Shown in pieces: positions 1-8,670 of a stretch of DNA of 64,000 nt. The stretch covers positions 1 to 64,000 of the forward strand of contig NZ_JAPZVQ010000013.1 in NCBI RefSeq assembly GCF_027622945.1, read 5' to 3'. The position numbers and the translations under genes are program-made. Under the pieces are notes generated by a model. The model searched no databases and was not told the DNA's origin. It worked only from the letters and a program-made list of their open reading frames with translations. Position 1 is the first letter of the stretch; each line of letters starts with the position of its first letter. This DNA comes from Glycomyces lechevalierae. GTDB taxonomy: Bacteria > Actinomycetota > Actinomycetes > Mycobacteriales > Micromonosporaceae.

Positions 1-126
1 GCCATCGCGTTCTTCACCGAGCTCGGCATGGAGGTGGAGGGCCGGGCGACGGTCGAAGGCGAGTGGGCCGACCGGCTCACCGCGCTCGACGGCCTCCGCT
101 CGGACATCGCGATGCTGCGCACCCCG
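1..126 (+). pseudogene. Truncated VOC/glyoxalase-family gene fragment
   Basis: Frame 1 on the plus strand reads AIAFFTELGMEVEGRATVEG and continues to SDIAMLRTP. This is the typical first beta-alpha-beta part of a vicinal-oxygen-chelate (glyoxalase/bleomycin-resistance fold) protein, which normally goes on as TPDG...LEL. The family-like sequence stops abruptly after the Thr-Pro codons at 121-126. Downstream codons read as low-complexity sequence antisense to ctaA. The start lies outside the window. It is either a gene cut by a deletion or the edge of an assembly chimera. The family call is moderately sure; the reason for the break is not known. Confidence 0.5.
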
Positions 127-1072
127 GTCGCCCTCGCGGTCGCCGTGGATCTCGTAGTGCAGCGGGATCGCGTCCGCCTGCGGCTCGCGCTTGCGCAGGC
201 TGAAGGGCACCAGGACGGCGGCGACCCACAGGACGCCGGCGCCGAGCATGTGCAGGCCCACCAGGATCACGGGCAGGTCCAGGTAGTACTGGGTGTAGCC
301 GATGACGCCCTGCAGGAGCTCGACCACGAGCAGCGTGTAGGCCGCGCGCATCGCGGCGTTCGGGGCCTTCACCGCGTGCAGCGCCGCGATCAGCGCCACC
401 GTGAGGCCGACCAGCAGCCACACCAGGTCCGCGTGGAACTGCGACATCAACGCCGGGTCGAGGCCGTTGCGGGGCGTGTCCGCGTCGCCCGCGTGCGGGC
501 CGGAGCCGGTCACCACGACGCCGAGCACGATCACCGCGAACGCCACGCCCACGAGCCCGCGTGCGAGGAGCCGCACCGGGTGGGGGACCAGGGGCACCAC
601 GTCGCCGTCGGGCTCGCCCGAGCGCACGTACAGCGCCACCGAGAGCGCCACCAGCGGGATCGACGCCAGGAAGTGCGCGCCCACGACCCACGGGTTCAGG
701 CCCGTCCAGACCGTGATGCCGCCGAGGATCGCCTGGACCGGCACGTACAGGCACGCGCCGAACGCCAGCTTCACCAGCGACGACCGCTGCGGGATCCGCC
801 GCCACGCCGCCACCAGGGCGCCGATCGCGATCGCGACGAGCACCCAGGTCAGCACCCGGTTCCCGAACTCGATCGCCCCGTAGATCCCCATCTCAGGGGT
901 CGCCACCAGCGAGTCGGTGGTGCATTTGGGCCACTCCGGGCAGCCCAGGCCCGACTCGGTCAGCCGCACCGCGCCGCCGGTCACGATGATGCCGACGTTC
1001 GCGATCACGCTCGCGAGCGCCCACCGGCGCACCGCGCCCGGGGCCCCAAACCACCGCTGCAACAGGTTCACG
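127..1072 (-). CDS. ctaA: Heme A synthase CtaA/Cox15 (3' end uncertain)
   Basis: Reading the minus strand from GTG at 1072 gives VNLLQRWFGAPGAVRRWALA and a polytopic membrane protein. The CtaA signatures are all present: ESGLGCPEWPKC in the first periplasmic loop, EFGNRVL at the start of helix 2 (actinobacterial versions often lack the His here), QFHADLVWLL and GLHMLGAG with the haem-ligand histidines. The enzyme oxidises the C8 methyl of haem O to make haem A for the aa3 oxidase. About 315 residues are readable, near the family length. No stop codon appears before the frame runs antisense into the VOC fragment, so the true C-terminus is either lost or lies near 127. It is divergent from sufR. 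Confidence 0.85.
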
Positions 1073-1136
1073 CCGCGAATTTATCCTTGCGCCCGCACCG
1101 GCATTCGGGCCGGGTCTCGCAGTGTGGGCTGGGACG

Positions 1137-1151
1137 ACACCCGGGGAGTGT
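1137..1151. promoter_or_regulatory. Imperfect inverted repeat next to the iron box, candidate SufR operator
   Basis: ACACC-CGGGG-AGTGT is a 5+5 inverted repeat with one mismatch. It shares its last base with the iron-box match and lies between ctaA and sufR. Mycobacterial SufR binds an ACACT-type inverted repeat upstream of its own gene, so autoregulation here is a reasonable inference. It is not shown by the sequence. Confidence 0.35.
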
Positions 1152-1169
1152 GAGGTTAGGCAAACCTGC
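1151..1169. promoter_or_regulatory. DtxR/IdeR-type iron box
   Basis: TGAGGTTAGGCAAACCTGC matches the DtxR/IdeR consensus TTAGGTTAGGCTAACCTAA at 15 of 19 positions. Its core, AGGTTAG-G-CAAACCT, is a near-perfect palindrome. It sits between the divergent ctaA and sufR genes, 26 bp upstream of the proposed sufR -35 hexamer, so iron control of haem A synthesis and/or iron-sulfur assembly is likely. Confidence 0.6.
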
Positions 1170-1194
1170 GTGCCCCGTCTCACCGGTGGCCGTC

Positions 1195-1230
1195 TCGACG
1201 CGCCCATTCGAATTAAGTAACATTTACCTT
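1195..1230 (+). promoter_or_regulatory. Candidate sufR/suf promoter, leaderless
   Basis: TCGACG (1195-1200), a 17-nt spacer and TAACAT (1218-1223) form a plausible sigma-70-type promoter. The expected transcription start is at about 1230-1231, which coincides with the GTG codon at 1231. No Shine-Dalgarno sequence precedes sufR, consistent with a leaderless mRNA. Confidence 0.4.
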
Positions 1231-1968
1231 GTGGAAATGGTGACGAGGGCTACCAGCCACTCGACGGACGGGGAGACCCGCCGCCGAGTGACCCGGTTGC
1301 TGCTCGAACGCGGCCAAGCCACGGCCGCCGACCTCGCGCACGACCTCGGCATCACCGCCACCGCCACCCGCCGCCATCTGGACGCCATGGAAGCCGAAGG
1401 CCAGGTCGAGACCCGCGTGGTCAGGACCTCCGGACGCGGACGGCCCGCCAAGAGCTACCAGCTCACGCCCGCCGCCCGCACCAGCTTCGGCCACACCTAC
1501 GACGACCTCGCGATGGAGGCGCTGCGCTGGATCCGCCGCTTCGAAGGCGAGGACGCCGTCGGCGGCTTCGCCGCCGAGCAGGTCGCGCGCCTGGAGGCCC
1601 GCTGCCGGGCCGCCATGGACGCGGTCGACTCGGACGACTCGATGGCACGCGCGCAGGCGCTGGCCACCGCCATGTCGGGCGAGGGCTACGCCGCCACGGC
1701 GTCGGTCATCGCCTCGGGCGGGCAGATCTGCCAGCACCACTGCCCGGTGGCGGGCGTGGCCGCGGAGTTCCCGCAGCTGTGCGAGGCGGAGACGCGGGTG
1801 ATCAGCCGCCTGCTGGGCGTCCACGTCCAGCGGCTGGCGACGATCGCCAACGGGGACGGGGTGTGCACCACCCACGTTCCCGGCACGAACCGGGGCCGGC
1901 AGGCCACGGGCGCGAGCGGTGGAAGCGGCCCGGTGCCGCTGCCCGACCCCGAACGCGCAGACCGATAA
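1231..1968 (+). CDS. sufR: SufR-type iron-sulfur repressor of the suf operon
   Basis: This 245-residue regulator has an N-terminal winged helix (about residues 18-62, with ATAADLAHDLGITATATRRH) and a C-terminal cysteine-rich region. Counting from the internal ATG at 1237, Cys165, Cys169, Cys182 and Cys210 have the spacing C-x3-C-x12-C-x27-C (ICQHHCP...LCEAE...GVCTTH). Members of the SufR family bind a [4Fe-4S] cluster through such cysteines and repress suf when cluster supply is adequate. It lies 27 bp ahead of sufB on the same strand, so it is probably the first gene of the operon. GTG 1231 is chosen because the promoter predicts a leaderless start; ATG 1237 is the alternative. Confidence 0.88.
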   Translation: MEMVTRATSHSTDGETRRRVTRLLLERGQATAADLAHDLGITATATRRHLDAMEAEGQVETRVVRTSGRGRPAKSYQLTPAARTSFGHTYDDLAMEALRWIRRFEGEDAVGGFAAEQVARLEARCRAAMDAVDSDDSMARAQALATAMSGEGYAATASVIASGGQICQHHCPVAGVAAEFPQLCEAETRVISRLLGVHVQRLATIANGDGVCTTHVPGTNRGRQATGASGGSGPVPLPDPERADR

Positions 1969-1995
1969 CCCGACAGGTCAAAGGTGAGACTTGAG

Positions 1996-3429
1996 ATGAC
2001 CGACACGCAGAAGAGCGAACCGCTGAGCCAGGCCGAGGCACTCGCCTCCCTGGAGCGGTACGAGTACGGCTGGGCCGACTCGGACGCCGCCGGTGCGAAC
2101 GCGCGCCGCGGTCTGACCGAAGAGGTCGTCCGCGACATCTCCGCGCGCAAGAACGAACCCGAGTGGATGCTCGACCTGCGACTGAAGGGCCTCAAACTCT
2201 TCGGCCGCAAGCCGATGCCCAACTGGGGCGCCGACCTGTCCGGGATCGACTTCGACAACATCAAGTACTACGTCGAGGCCTCCGAGCGCCAGGCCGAGTC
2301 CTGGGAGGACCTGCCCGAGGACATCAAGAAGACCTACGACAAGCTGGGCATCCCCGAGGCCGAGCGCCAGCAGCTCGTCTCCGGCGTCGCCGCCCAGTAC
2401 GAGTCCACGGTGCTCTACCACTCCATCCGCGAGGACCTGGAGCAGCAGGGCGTCATCTTCATGGACACCGACACGGGCCTGCGCGAGCACCCGGAGATCT
2501 TCAAGGAGTACTTCGGCTCCGTGATCCCGGTGGGCGACAACAAGTTCGCCGCGCTCAACACCGCGACCTGGTCGGGCGGCTCGTTCATCTACGTGCCCAA
2601 GGGCGTCCACGTGGACATCCCGCTCCAGGCCTACTTCCGGATCAACACCGAGAACATGGGCCAGTTCGAGCGCACGCTCATCATCGCCGACGAAGGCTCG
2701 TTCGTGCACTACATCGAGGGCTGCACCGCCCCGGTGTACTCCTCGGACTCGCTGCACTCCGCGGTCGTCGAGATCATCGTGAAGAAGGACGCCCGCGTCC
2801 GCTACACCACGATCCAGAACTGGTCGTCGAACGTCTACAACCTGGTCACCAAGCGCGCGATCGCCGAGCAGGGCGCGACCATGGAATGGGTCGACGGCAA
2901 CCTCGGCTCCAAGGTCACCATGAAGTACCCGGCCGTGGTCATGGTCGGCGAACACGCCAAGGGCGAGGTCCTGTCGGTCGCCATGGCCGGCGAGGGCCAG
3001 CACCAGGACACCGGCGCGAAGATGACCCACGCCGCCCCGAACACCTCCTCGACCATCGTGTCGAAGTCGATCTCGCGCGGCGGCGGGCGCACCTCGTACC
3101 GCGGCCTCGTGCAGGTCAACGAGGGCTCGTACCACTCCAAGTCCACCGTGAAGTGCGACGCGCTGCTGGTCGACACCATCTCGCGCTCGGACACGTACCC
3201 GTACGTCGACATCCGCGAGGACGACGTCGACATGGGCCACGAGGCGACGGTCTCCAAGATCGGCGAGGACCAGATGTTCTACCTCATGAGCCGAGGCCTG
3301 ACCGAGGACGAGGCGGCGGCGATGATCGTCCGCGGCTTCATCGAGCCCATCGCGAAGGAACTCCCGATGGAGTACGCCCTCGAGCTCAACCGCCTGATCG
3401 AGCTGCAAATGGAAGGCGCCGTCGGATGA
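1996..3429 (+). CDS. sufB: Fe-S cluster assembly scaffold SufB
   Basis: SufB is the scaffold subunit of the SufBC2D complex on which iron-sulfur clusters are built in the cytoplasm. The 477-residue product has the SufB beta-helix core and C-terminal helices. The conserved cysteines are present in IEGCTAPVY and VKCDALLVD, together with the [12 protein letters not shown] and YLMSRGL motifs. ATG 1996 is preceded by AAGGTGAG at a good distance; an in-frame GTG at 1984 falls inside that ribosome-binding site and is rejected. It is followed by sufD after a 75-nt spacer. Confidence 0.96.
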   Translation: MTDTQKSEPLSQAEALASLERYEYGWADSDAAGANARRGLTEEVVRDISARKNEPEWMLDLRLKGLKLFGRKPMPNWGADLSGIDFDNIKYYVEASERQAESWEDLPEDIKKTYDKLGIPEAERQQLVSGVAAQYESTVLYHSIREDLEQQGVIFMDTDTGLREHPEIFKEYFGSVIPVGDNKFAALNTATWSGGSFIYVPKGVHVDIPLQAYFRINTENMGQFERTLIIADEGSFVHYIEGCTAPVYSSDSLHSAVVEIIVKKDARVRYTTIQNWSSNVYNLVTKRAIAEQGATMEWVDGNLGSKVTMKYPAVVMVGEHAKGEVLSVAMAGEGQHQDTGAKMTHAAPNTSSTIVSKSISRGGGRTSYRGLVQVNEGSYHSKSTVKCDALLVDTISRSDTYPYVDIREDDVDMGHEATVSKIGEDQMFYLMSRGLTEDEAAAMIVRGFIEPIAKELPMEYALELNRLIELQMEGAVG

Positions 3430-3504
3430 CGGCCGGGAAGCGCGCCAGCGTGCTTCCCGAACCATCACCGGCTGAGTGGGAATGATAGGAACCAGAGAGA
3501 TTTC

Positions 3505-4722
3505 ATGAGCATCGAATTGGCCACCGGCGCCAAGCCGCACACCCACGGCCTCGGCGAGGTGCCCCCGAAGACGAAGTCGCAGCTGCTGCGCTCGTTCGAG
3601 CCCGCGGACTTCCCGGCCCTCACCGGCCGTGAAGAGGACTGGCGGTACACGCCGATCAAGCGCCTCGCCGGACTCGACAGCGTCGAGACCGCCGCGGCCG
3701 CCAAGGCCGCCGAGTACGCGATCCGCAGCCTGCCCGCGGGGGTCACCGCCGAAGCCGTCGGCAAGGACGACAAGCGCCTGGGCTCGATCCTGACCCCGTT
3801 CGACCGCCCCAGCGCGGTCGCCTGGGCCAAGACCGAGAAGGCCCTGCTCGTCGCCGTCGCGCCCGAGACCAGCGTGTCCGAGACCGTGTGGCTCGACGTC
3901 ACCGGCGGCGGCCTCGACGGCGCCACCTGGGCGCACACGTACATCGAGGTCGGCCACCACGCCGACGTCACGCTCATCGTGCGCCACACCGGCCAGGCCC
4001 GCCTCGGCGACAACGTCGAGATCTCTGTCGGCGACGGCGCGCACCTGCGCCTCGTCGTGGTCGCCGAATGGGACCGCGAGGCCACCCACGTCGAGCACCA
4101 GAAGGCCCGCCTCGGCCGCGACGCCAAGCTCGACCACATCGCCGTCACGCTCGGCGGCGACCTGGTCCGCCAGTACCTGTCGGTCGACTACGCCGGCCGC
4201 GGCGGCTCCGTGGACGCCTTCGGCCTCTACTTCGCCGACGCCGAGCAGCACCTCGAGCACCGCCAGCTCGTGGACCACTCCGTGCCCGACTGCCGCTCGA
4301 ACGTGAACTACCGCGGCGCCCTCCAGGGCGAGACCGCGCGCACCGTGTGGGTCGGCGACGTCCTCATCCAGGACGCCGCCACCGGCACCGACACGTACGA
4401 GATCAACCGCAACCTCGTCCTCTCCGACGGCGCCCGCGCCGTCTCGGTCCCCAACCTGGAGATCGAGACCGGCGAGATCGTCGGCGCCGGCCACGCCTCG
4501 GCGACCGGCCGCTTCGACGAGGAGCACCTGTTCTACCTCCAGTCGCGCGGCATCCCCGAGGCCGAGGCCCGCCGCCTGGTCGTCAAGGGCTTCTTCAACG
4601 AGATCATCCAGAAGATCCCGGACGAGGACCTGCGCGAGGAGCTCACCGAGCTCGTCGTCGCCCGCCTCGACGCCGGAAAGTTCCTGGCTCCCGAGGACCT
4701 CGAGGCCGGTGCCACCGCATGA
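3505..4722 (+). CDS. sufD: Fe-S cluster assembly protein SufD
   Basis: SufD pairs with SufB in the SufBC2D assembly complex and is needed for iron acquisition during cluster building. The 405-residue protein shows the SufB/D-type beta-helix and the shared C-terminal motif FYLQSRGIPEAEARRLVVKG. The N-terminus has the usual DWRYTPIKRL stretch. The 75-nt gap after sufB holds a small hairpin (GGGAAGC at 3435-3441 with GCTTCCC at 3452-3458), which may tune the sufB:sufD ratio; that is inference. Its stop overlaps the start of the Rieske gene (ATGA). Confidence 0.95.
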   Translation: MSIELATGAKPHTHGLGEVPPKTKSQLLRSFEPADFPALTGREEDWRYTPIKRLAGLDSVETAAAAKAAEYAIRSLPAGVTAEAVGKDDKRLGSILTPFDRPSAVAWAKTEKALLVAVAPETSVSETVWLDVTGGGLDGATWAHTYIEVGHHADVTLIVRHTGQARLGDNVEISVGDGAHLRLVVVAEWDREATHVEHQKARLGRDAKLDHIAVTLGGDLVRQYLSVDYAGRGGSVDAFGLYFADAEQHLEHRQLVDHSVPDCRSNVNYRGALQGETARTVWVGDVLIQDAATGTDTYEINRNLVLSDGARAVSVPNLEIETGEIVGAGHASATGRFDEEHLFYLQSRGIPEAEARRLVVKGFFNEIIQKIPDEDLREELTELVVARLDAGKFLAPEDLEAGATA

Positions 4723-5057
4723 CCGACAACGATTTCCTGCGTGTGTGCGCGCTCGACGAACTGCCGGAGGGCGAGGCCGTCGCGGCCGACATCCACGGCA
4801 CGTCGATCGTGCTCGTGCGCCGGGGCGAGGAGGCGTTCGCCCTCCACGACGAGTGCTCCCACGCGGCCGTGGCGCTCTCCGAGGGCGACGTCGAGGACTG
4901 CTCGATCGAATGCTGGCTCCACGGGTCGACCTTCGACCTGCGCACCGGCAAACCGTCCGGCCCGCCCGCCACGGAGCCGGTCCGGACCTACCCGATCGAG
5001 GTCCGCGACGGCGACGTCTACCTCAGCCTGAAACCCAAGACCACCGAAAACGCCTGA
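4719..5057 (+). CDS. Rieske-type [2Fe-2S] ferredoxin within the suf operon
   Basis: This 112-residue protein is a single Rieske domain of the non-haem iron oxygenase ferredoxin type. The two ligand boxes are ECSHAAVALS (C-x-H) and IECWLHGS (C-x2-H), about 17 residues apart. ATG 4719 overlaps the sufD stop. A Rieske ferredoxin between sufD and sufC is a common actinobacterial arrangement, where it may serve as an electron donor or cluster acceptor during assembly. The precise partner cannot be read from sequence. It has no signal peptide, so it should be cytoplasmic. Confidence 0.9.
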   Translation: MTDNDFLRVCALDELPEGEAVAADIHGTSIVLVRRGEEAFALHDECSHAAVALSEGDVEDCSIECWLHGSTFDLRTGKPSGPPATEPVRTYPIEVRDGDVYLSLKPKTTENA

Positions 5058-5068
5058 AGGAATTAGTC

Positions 5069-5830
5069 ATGAGCAAGCTCGAGATCCGCGACCTGCACGT
5101 CTCGGTCAACACCGACGAGGGCGCCAAGCCGATCCTGCACGGCGTCGACCTCACCATCAGCTCCGGCGAGACGCACGCCATCATGGGCCCCAACGGCTCC
5201 GGCAAGTCGACCCTCGCCTACTCCCTGGCCGGGCACCCGAAGTACGAGATCACCGGCGGCGAAGTCCTCCTCGACGGCGAGGACGTCCTCGCCATGAGCG
5301 TCGACGAGCGCGCCCGCGCCGGCCTCTTCCTCGCCATGCAGTACCCGGTCGAGGTCCCCGGCGTCTCGGTCTCCAACTTCCTGCGCACCGCCAAGACCGC
5401 CGTCGACGGCGAGGCCCCCAAGATCCGCACCTGGATGAAGGACCTCAAGGGCGCGATGGCCGAGCTGAAGATGGACGAGGCGTTCATCAACCGCAACGTC
5501 AACGAGGGATTCTCCGGCGGCGAGAAGAAGCGGCATGAGATTCTGCAGATGGAGCTGCTCAAGCCCAAGATGGCCATCCTCGACGAGACCGACTCCGGCC
5601 TCGACGTCGACGCCCTCCGCATCGTCTCCGAGGGCATCAACCACGCCAAGGCCACGAGCAACCCGGGCGTCCTGCTCATCACGCACTACACGCGCATCCT
5701 GCGGTACGTGAAGCCCGACTTCGTCCACGTCTTCGTCGACGGCAAGATCGCCGAAGAGGGCGGGCCCGAACTCGCCGACAAGCTCGAAGCCGAAGGCTAC
5801 GAGTCCTACGTCGGCGCGAAGGCCGCCTAG
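5069..5830 (+). CDS. sufC: Fe-S cluster assembly ATPase SufC
   Basis: SufC is the ABC-type ATPase of the SufBC2D complex. The 253-residue product has Walker A (GPNGSGKST), a SufC-type signature (FSGGEKKRHEI), Walker B followed by AILDETDSGLD, and the H-loop histidine in LLITHYTRIL. No membrane segment is present, as expected. ATG 5069 follows GAAGGAA at a suitable distance, 11 nt after the Rieske gene. Confidence 0.96.
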   Translation: MSKLEIRDLHVSVNTDEGAKPILHGVDLTISSGETHAIMGPNGSGKSTLAYSLAGHPKYEITGGEVLLDGEDVLAMSVDERARAGLFLAMQYPVEVPGVSVSNFLRTAKTAVDGEAPKIRTWMKDLKGAMAELKMDEAFINRNVNEGFSGGEKKRHEILQMELLKPKMAILDETDSGLDVDALRIVSEGINHAKATSNPGVLLITHYTRILRYVKPDFVHVFVDGKIAEEGGPELADKLEAEGYESYVGAKAA

Positions 5831-5850
5831 CCAACAGGAAGAAGGAGCCC

Positions 5851-7119
5851 GTGGAGGCTGCAAGCAAGCTCGACGTCGAAGCCATTCGCGCCGACTTCCC
5901 GATCCTGCAGCGCAGGATCGGGGACAAGACGCTGGCCTACCTCGACTCGGCCGCGACCTCGCAGAAACCCGTCCAGGTCGAGGACGCCATGCGCCGCTTC
6001 ACCGAGCACTCGAACGCGAACATCTCGCGCTCGGTCCACACGCTCGGTGCCGAGGCCACGGAGGCCTACGAAGGCGCCCGCGCCAAGGTCGCCGCGTTCA
6101 TCGGCGCCCCGAGCCCCGACGAGGTGGTGTTCACCAAGAACTCCACCGAGTCGATCAACCTGATGGCCTACGCCTTCCAGAACGCCGCGCTCGACCCGTC
6201 GGCCGACCCGCGCTTCCGCATCGGGCCCGGCGACGAGATCGTCGTGACCGAGATGGAGCACCACGCCAACCTCATCCCGTGGCAGCAGCTCGCGCTGCGC
6301 ACCGGGGCGACGCTGAAGTGGATCGGCATCACCGACGCCGGCCGCCTCGACATCGACACCGTCGACGAGGTCATCACCGAACGCTGCAAGGTCGTCTCCT
6401 TCGTCCACGTCGCCAACCTGCTCGGCACGGTCAACCCGACCTCGCAGATCACCCGGCGCGCCCGCGAAGTCGGCGCCCTCGTCGGCCTCGACGCCTCCCA
6501 GTCCGTCCCGCACCTTCCCGTGGACGTGACCGAGCTCGGCGTCGACTTCATCGCCTTCACCGGCCACAAGATGCTCGGACCCACCGGCATCGGCGTCCTG
6601 TGGGCGAGAGCGGAACTGCTCGACGCCATGCCGCCGTTCCTCACGGGCGGCTCCATGATCAAGACCGTCACCATGGAGCACACCACGTTCGCCGACGCGC
6701 CCGCGAAGTTCGAGGCCGGCACGCCGCCGATCGCCGAAGCCGTGGGCCTCGCCGCCGCCGTCGACTACCTCGACAAGCTCGGCATGGCCAACGTGCGCGC
6801 CCACGAGAAGGCGTACGTCGCGTACATGCTCGACCGCCTCGAAACGGTCGACGGGCTCGAGATCATCGGCCCGCGCGTCCCGATCGGGCGCGGCGCCACG
6901 GTCTCCTTCACCTTCGAAGGGGTCCACCCCCACGACGTCGGGCAGATCCTCGACGCCGAGGGCATCGCCGTCCGGGTCGGCCACCACTGCGCCAAACCCA
7001 CCTGCGAACGCTTCGGTGTCAACGCCACCACGCGCGCTTCCGGGTACATCTACAACACTCACGAGGAAATAGACCGACTCGTGGAGGCGTTGGGCCAGGT
7101 GCGAAAGGTGTTCGGCTGA
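5851..7119 (+). CDS. sufS: Cysteine desulfurase SufS
   Basis: SufS removes sulfur from cysteine and passes it as persulfide to SufU for cluster assembly. The 422-residue protein is a group II PLP-dependent desulfurase. The PLP lysine is in AFTGHKMLGPTGIG, the PLP-contacting EMEHHANLIPW motif is present, and the persulfide cysteine lies in VGHHCAKPTCERFG. GTG 5851 follows AAGAAGGAG. Its TGA overlaps the ATG of sufU, suggesting translational coupling of donor and acceptor. Confidence 0.95.
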   Translation: MEAASKLDVEAIRADFPILQRRIGDKTLAYLDSAATSQKPVQVEDAMRRFTEHSNANISRSVHTLGAEATEAYEGARAKVAAFIGAPSPDEVVFTKNSTESINLMAYAFQNAALDPSADPRFRIGPGDEIVVTEMEHHANLIPWQQLALRTGATLKWIGITDAGRLDIDTVDEVITERCKVVSFVHVANLLGTVNPTSQITRRAREVGALVGLDASQSVPHLPVDVTELGVDFIAFTGHKMLGPTGIGVLWARAELLDAMPPFLTGGSMIKTVTMEHTTFADAPAKFEAGTPPIAEAVGLAAAVDYLDKLGMANVRAHEKAYVAYMLDRLETVDGLEIIGPRVPIGRGATVSFTFEGVHPHDVGQILDAEGIAVRVGHHCAKPTCERFGVNATTRASGYIYNTHEEIDRLVEALGQVRKVFG

Positions 7120-7577
7120 TGAATCTCGACGAGCTCTACCAGGAAGTCATCCTGGACCACTACAAGCGCCCGCGCGGCGCCGGCCTCCGCGAACCCTACG
7201 AGGGCGAGTCGCACCAGGTCAACCCGACCTGCGGCGACGAGATCACCCTCCGGGTCCACGTGGAGGGCGACAAGGTCGCCGACGTCTCCTACGACAACGT
7301 CGGCTGCTCCATCTCCAAGGCCTCCGCCTCCGTCATGTACGAGCTGATCAACGGCGCCACCGTTGACGACGCGCTGGCGAAGCTGGCCGAGTTCACCGAG
7401 CTGATGAACTCCAAGGGCCAGTCCGAGGGCGACGAGGAGTCCCTTGAGGACGCCGTCGCGTTCGCGGGCGTCTCGAAGTACCCGATGCGCGTCAAGTGCG
7501 CGCTGCTGGGCTGGAAGGCGTTCCAGGACGCCCTGGTCCGCGCAGAAGCCTCGATCCCCGGAAGGACCGACGCATGA
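7119..7577 (+). CDS. sufU: SufU sulfur-acceptor protein
   Basis: SufU is a zinc protein that takes sulfur from SufS in Gram-positive SUF systems. All its zinc ligands are visible in this 152-residue protein: NPTCGDEIT, VGCSISKAS and VKCALLGW. The ISKASASVMYELI segment and the SufU-specific insertion around EFTELMNSKG separate it from IscU. Start and stop codons overlap its neighbours on both sides, so it is translated as part of the sufS-U-T block. Confidence 0.95.
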   Translation: MNLDELYQEVILDHYKRPRGAGLREPYEGESHQVNPTCGDEITLRVHVEGDKVADVSYDNVGCSISKASASVMYELINGATVDDALAKLAEFTELMNSKGQSEGDEESLEDAVAFAGVSKYPMRVKCALLGWKAFQDALVRAEASIPGRTDA

Positions 7578-7912
7578 CCGACACCGTGAAGGCCAAAGAG
7601 GACGACATCCTCGAGGCCATGAAAGACGTCGTCGACCCCGAGCTGGGCATCAACGTGGTCGACCTCGGCCTCATCTACGGCGTGCACGTGGACGAGCAGA
7701 ACGTGGTCACCCTCGACATGACCCTCACCTCGGCGGCCTGCCCGCTGACGGACGTCATCGAGGACCAGTCCCGCTCCGCCCTGTGCAGCGGCCCCGAGGG
7801 CGGCCTCGCCGCCGACCTCAAGATCAACTGGGTGTGGATCCCGCCGTGGGGCCCCGACAAGATCACCGACGACGGCCGCGACCAGCTCCGTGCGCTGGGG
7901 TTCAATGTCTGA
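7574..7912 (+). CDS. sufT: SufT, MIP18/DUF59 Fe-S maturation factor
   Basis: The 112-residue protein is a single DUF59 (MIP18-like) domain with the DPELGINVVDLGLIY motif near the N-terminus and TSAACPLTDVIEDQ around the conserved cysteine. SufT proteins assist delivery of clusters to client enzymes when demand is high. It is the last gene of the SUF operon and starts inside the sufU stop codon. It lacks the P-loop ATPase domain found in Mrp/ApbC relatives that also carry DUF59. Confidence 0.9.
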   Translation: MTDTVKAKEDDILEAMKDVVDPELGINVVDLGLIYGVHVDEQNVVTLDMTLTSAACPLTDVIEDQSRSALCSGPEGGLAADLKINWVWIPPWGPDKITDDGRDQLRALGFNV

Positions 7913-7950
7913 CGAAGTCAGACTTGAACGATGAGCGCAGCAATGTGTAA

Positions 7951-8607
7951 ATGGTGAAGACGCGCCCCGCCTCAGGCGGCGGCAGGATCGTCGAGGTCGA
8001 ACCCGAACGCCTCCCGCGCTGGGTCGCGAACTTCGCCGAACGCAACGGCGGCATCGCGACCCATCATGCCGAGGGCAACGCCTGGACGATCGAATCGAAC
8101 GAGGGAACGTCGGCCAGTGTCGTCTGGACACTGGCCGGCGGCCTCCCCGCCGACTGGCTCCTCGACGACGACCCGCTGAAAGCCGCCGAGCACCTGCGCG
8201 AGTACGCGCTCGAACCGCGCCGCATCGCCGTGCTCCTCGCCCGCAAGAGCGCCTACTCCGTGGGCGTCCTCGCCGACGGCCGCATCCTCGCCTCCAAGAC
8301 CGACACCGCCTACGTCCAAGGCAAGACCAAGGCCGGAGGCCAGTCCCAGCAGCGCTTCGCCCGCCGCCGCGACGGCCAGGCCAAAGCCGCCGAGAAACGC
8401 GCCCGCGACGCCGTCTTCGCCGTCCTCGGCGCCGCCGAATACGACACCCTCGTCACCGGCGGGCCCGTGGAAGGCATCCTCGAAGACGCCCGCCTCGCCG
8501 CCCTCCGCCCCGCCGTCCACTTCGGCGACATCCCCGAACCCAAGCAGGCCCTCCTCACCGAGACCGCCTACCGCGCCATAGGTTTCCGCATCCGCCTTTC
8601 GGCGTAG
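7951..8607 (+). CDS. acVLRF1-family peptidyl-tRNA hydrolase (Vms1/ANKZF1-like)
   Basis: This 218-residue protein matches the actinobacterial VLRF1 family, relatives of the eukaryotic release factor Vms1/ANKZF1. The diagnostic segment is KTKAGGQSQQRFARRRDGQA, which holds the catalytic glutamine and the basic patch that contacts the tRNA acceptor end. It is preceded by an eRF1-like core (RRIAVLLARKSAYSVGVLAD). Such enzymes free peptides from tRNA on stalled, split ribosomes. ATG 7951 lies 38 nt after sufT, so it may be read through from the SUF operon. The family is clear; its physiological use here is inferred. Confidence 0.82.
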   Translation: MVKTRPASGGGRIVEVEPERLPRWVANFAERNGGIATHHAEGNAWTIESNEGTSASVVWTLAGGLPADWLLDDDPLKAAEHLREYALEPRRIAVLLARKSAYSVGVLADGRILASKTDTAYVQGKTKAGGQSQQRFARRRDGQAKAAEKRARDAVFAVLGAAEYDTLVTGGPVEGILEDARLAALRPAVHFGDIPEPKQALLTETAYRAIGFRIRLSA

Positions 8608-8670
8608 TGCGCCCGCGGGCGCCCGCGTCCTACACTGAGCCTTCACGCCCCTCCACGAAGGACACTGCCG

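Noticed and set aside
28..1968. One frame joining the VOC fragment and sufR
   Set aside because: The stretch from about 127 to 1230 is antisense to ctaA plus intergenic DNA; sufR starts at 1231.
1984..1995. Upstream GTG as sufB start
   Set aside because: It overlaps the Shine-Dalgarno sequence that serves ATG 1996, and the extra residues are not part of the usual SufB start.
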